This document shows positions 63,341 through 64,000 of a stretch of 64,000 nucleotides of DNA, piece by piece. The notes beneath the pieces were generated by a model. That model made no database searches. It was not told the origin of the DNA and saw only the letters and a list, made by a program, of their open reading frames with translations. Both the position numbers and the translations under genes were made by a program. The DNA is from DATCLS01 sp036563805 (GTDB lineage: Bacteria > Actinomycetota > Acidimicrobiia > Acidimicrobiales > VFJN01), in NCBI GenBank assembly GCA_036563805.1, contig DATCLS010000002.1, positions 110,432 to 174,431 of the forward strand, given 5' to 3'. Every line of letters starts with the position of its first letter. Position 1 is the stretch's first letter.

Positions 63341-63630
63341 ACCTCCTCGCCCCGCACGGCCCCCGCCGAGCGGGAAAGAGGCGGCCGAGAGGCACCGACA
63401 TCCCTGCTAGGGTGTGTGCAGCGGCCAAATCGCTCCTTGAAAACAGAAGAGAGGACGAGAGAGCGAGTGCGGGCAATTGCCCCCGGTAAGTTCCGCTTAT
63501 CGGGTGCGGTTGCAGTTAGTAAACGCACCGTCAATCCAACGTCGGATGCTTCGGCATCCGACCGGACAATGGTGCCAGTAGCTCTGAGCTCGAGTCATCG
63601 AGCGCAGGGCATCTCTATCGAAGCGATTCT
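63338..63630 (+). other. 16S rRNA leader region
   Basis: About 290 bases, clearly less GC-rich than the coding DNA. GCTCCTTGAAAACAGAAG (63432-63449) resembles the boxA/antitermination region of rRNA leaders. No protein gene is supported. Confidence 0.65.
63541..63562 (+). other. UUCG stem-loop in the rRNA leader
   Basis: GTCGGATGC-TTCG-GCATCCGAC is a perfect 9-bp stem with a UUCG loop and no T run after it. It is probably a folding or processing element of the pre-rRNA leader. Confidence 0.55.

Positions 63631-64000
<370 letters not shown>

Overview
This 64 kb window is a very GC-rich (roughly three quarters G+C by eye) stretch of core chromosome from an actinobacterium. The gene order (alaS-ruvX-aroE; aroC-K-B-Q-pepQ-efp-nusB-pyrR-pyrBC-carAB-pyrDF-mihF-kinase-rpoZ-coaBC-metK-priA; def-fmt-rsmB; ribE-ribBA-ribH; infC-rpmI-rplT-pheST-argCJBDFRGH-mpg-tyrS) matches the conserved actinobacterial order, and the mIHF gene and degenerate PriA are actinobacterial hallmarks. 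The last 370 bases are the 5' end of a 16S rRNA gene that looks like class Acidimicrobiia (Iamia-like); this is from memory, not a search. I saw no insertion sequence, prophage, CRISPR array or tRNA gene.

Layout. 1-7.8 kb: end of rarA, two small membrane proteins, alaS, ruvX, aroE, a DUF4388 protein with a long disordered tail, and a prepilin peptidase. 7.9-15.3 kb: four shikimate genes, a convergent LOG-family gene, pepQ, efp, a nusB fused to a HAD phosphatase domain, and a GNAT gene. 15.3-24.4 kb: the complete de novo UMP pathway behind a PyrR-binding leader. 24.4-31.3 kb: mIHF, an archaeal-type CMP kinase where gmk usually sits, rpoZ, coaBC, metK, priA, mtnA. 31.5-36.2 kb: a membrane Hsp70-like protein facing an Eis-type acetyltransferase and two RNA/SAM methyltransferases on the minus strand. 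36.2-43.9 kb: def, fmt, rsmB, a His-rich MogA-like protein, riboflavin genes, a phoD remnant, hisG and a cold-shock-domain protein. 43.9-45.4 kb: minus-strand cluster (DUF1844, SGNH hydrolase, truncated DUF2461). 45.5-51.4 kb: translation operon (IF3, L35, L20, rRNA methyltransferase, PheST) behind a structured leader. 51.5-63.3 kb: the arginine operon including its repressor argR, then a thioesterase, mpg, a membrane protein and tyrS. 63.3 kb onward: rRNA promoter, leader and 16S.

How the parts connect. carAB makes carbamoyl phosphate for both pyrimidines and arginine. The pyr operon leader carries a PyrR-binding loop, while a perfect ARG-box palindrome lies between pyrC and carA and a near-identical one overlaps the argC promoter. 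The window therefore encodes both regulators (PyrR, ArgR) and their probable sites. Many genes show a TANNNT -10 element only 6-9 bases before the start codon, so leaderless mRNAs appear common here; I used this to choose several starts.

Most of the window is ordinary housekeeping. The unusual points are the NusB-HAD fusion, the PyrR leader that combines an adjacent ribosome binding site with an intrinsic terminator, the AUA start and attenuator-like leader of infC, the archaeal-type CMP kinase with a broken tandem copy of its own 5' end, CTG starts implied for priA and perhaps a GNAT gene, micro-ORFs bridging some operon gaps, and a few gene remnants.
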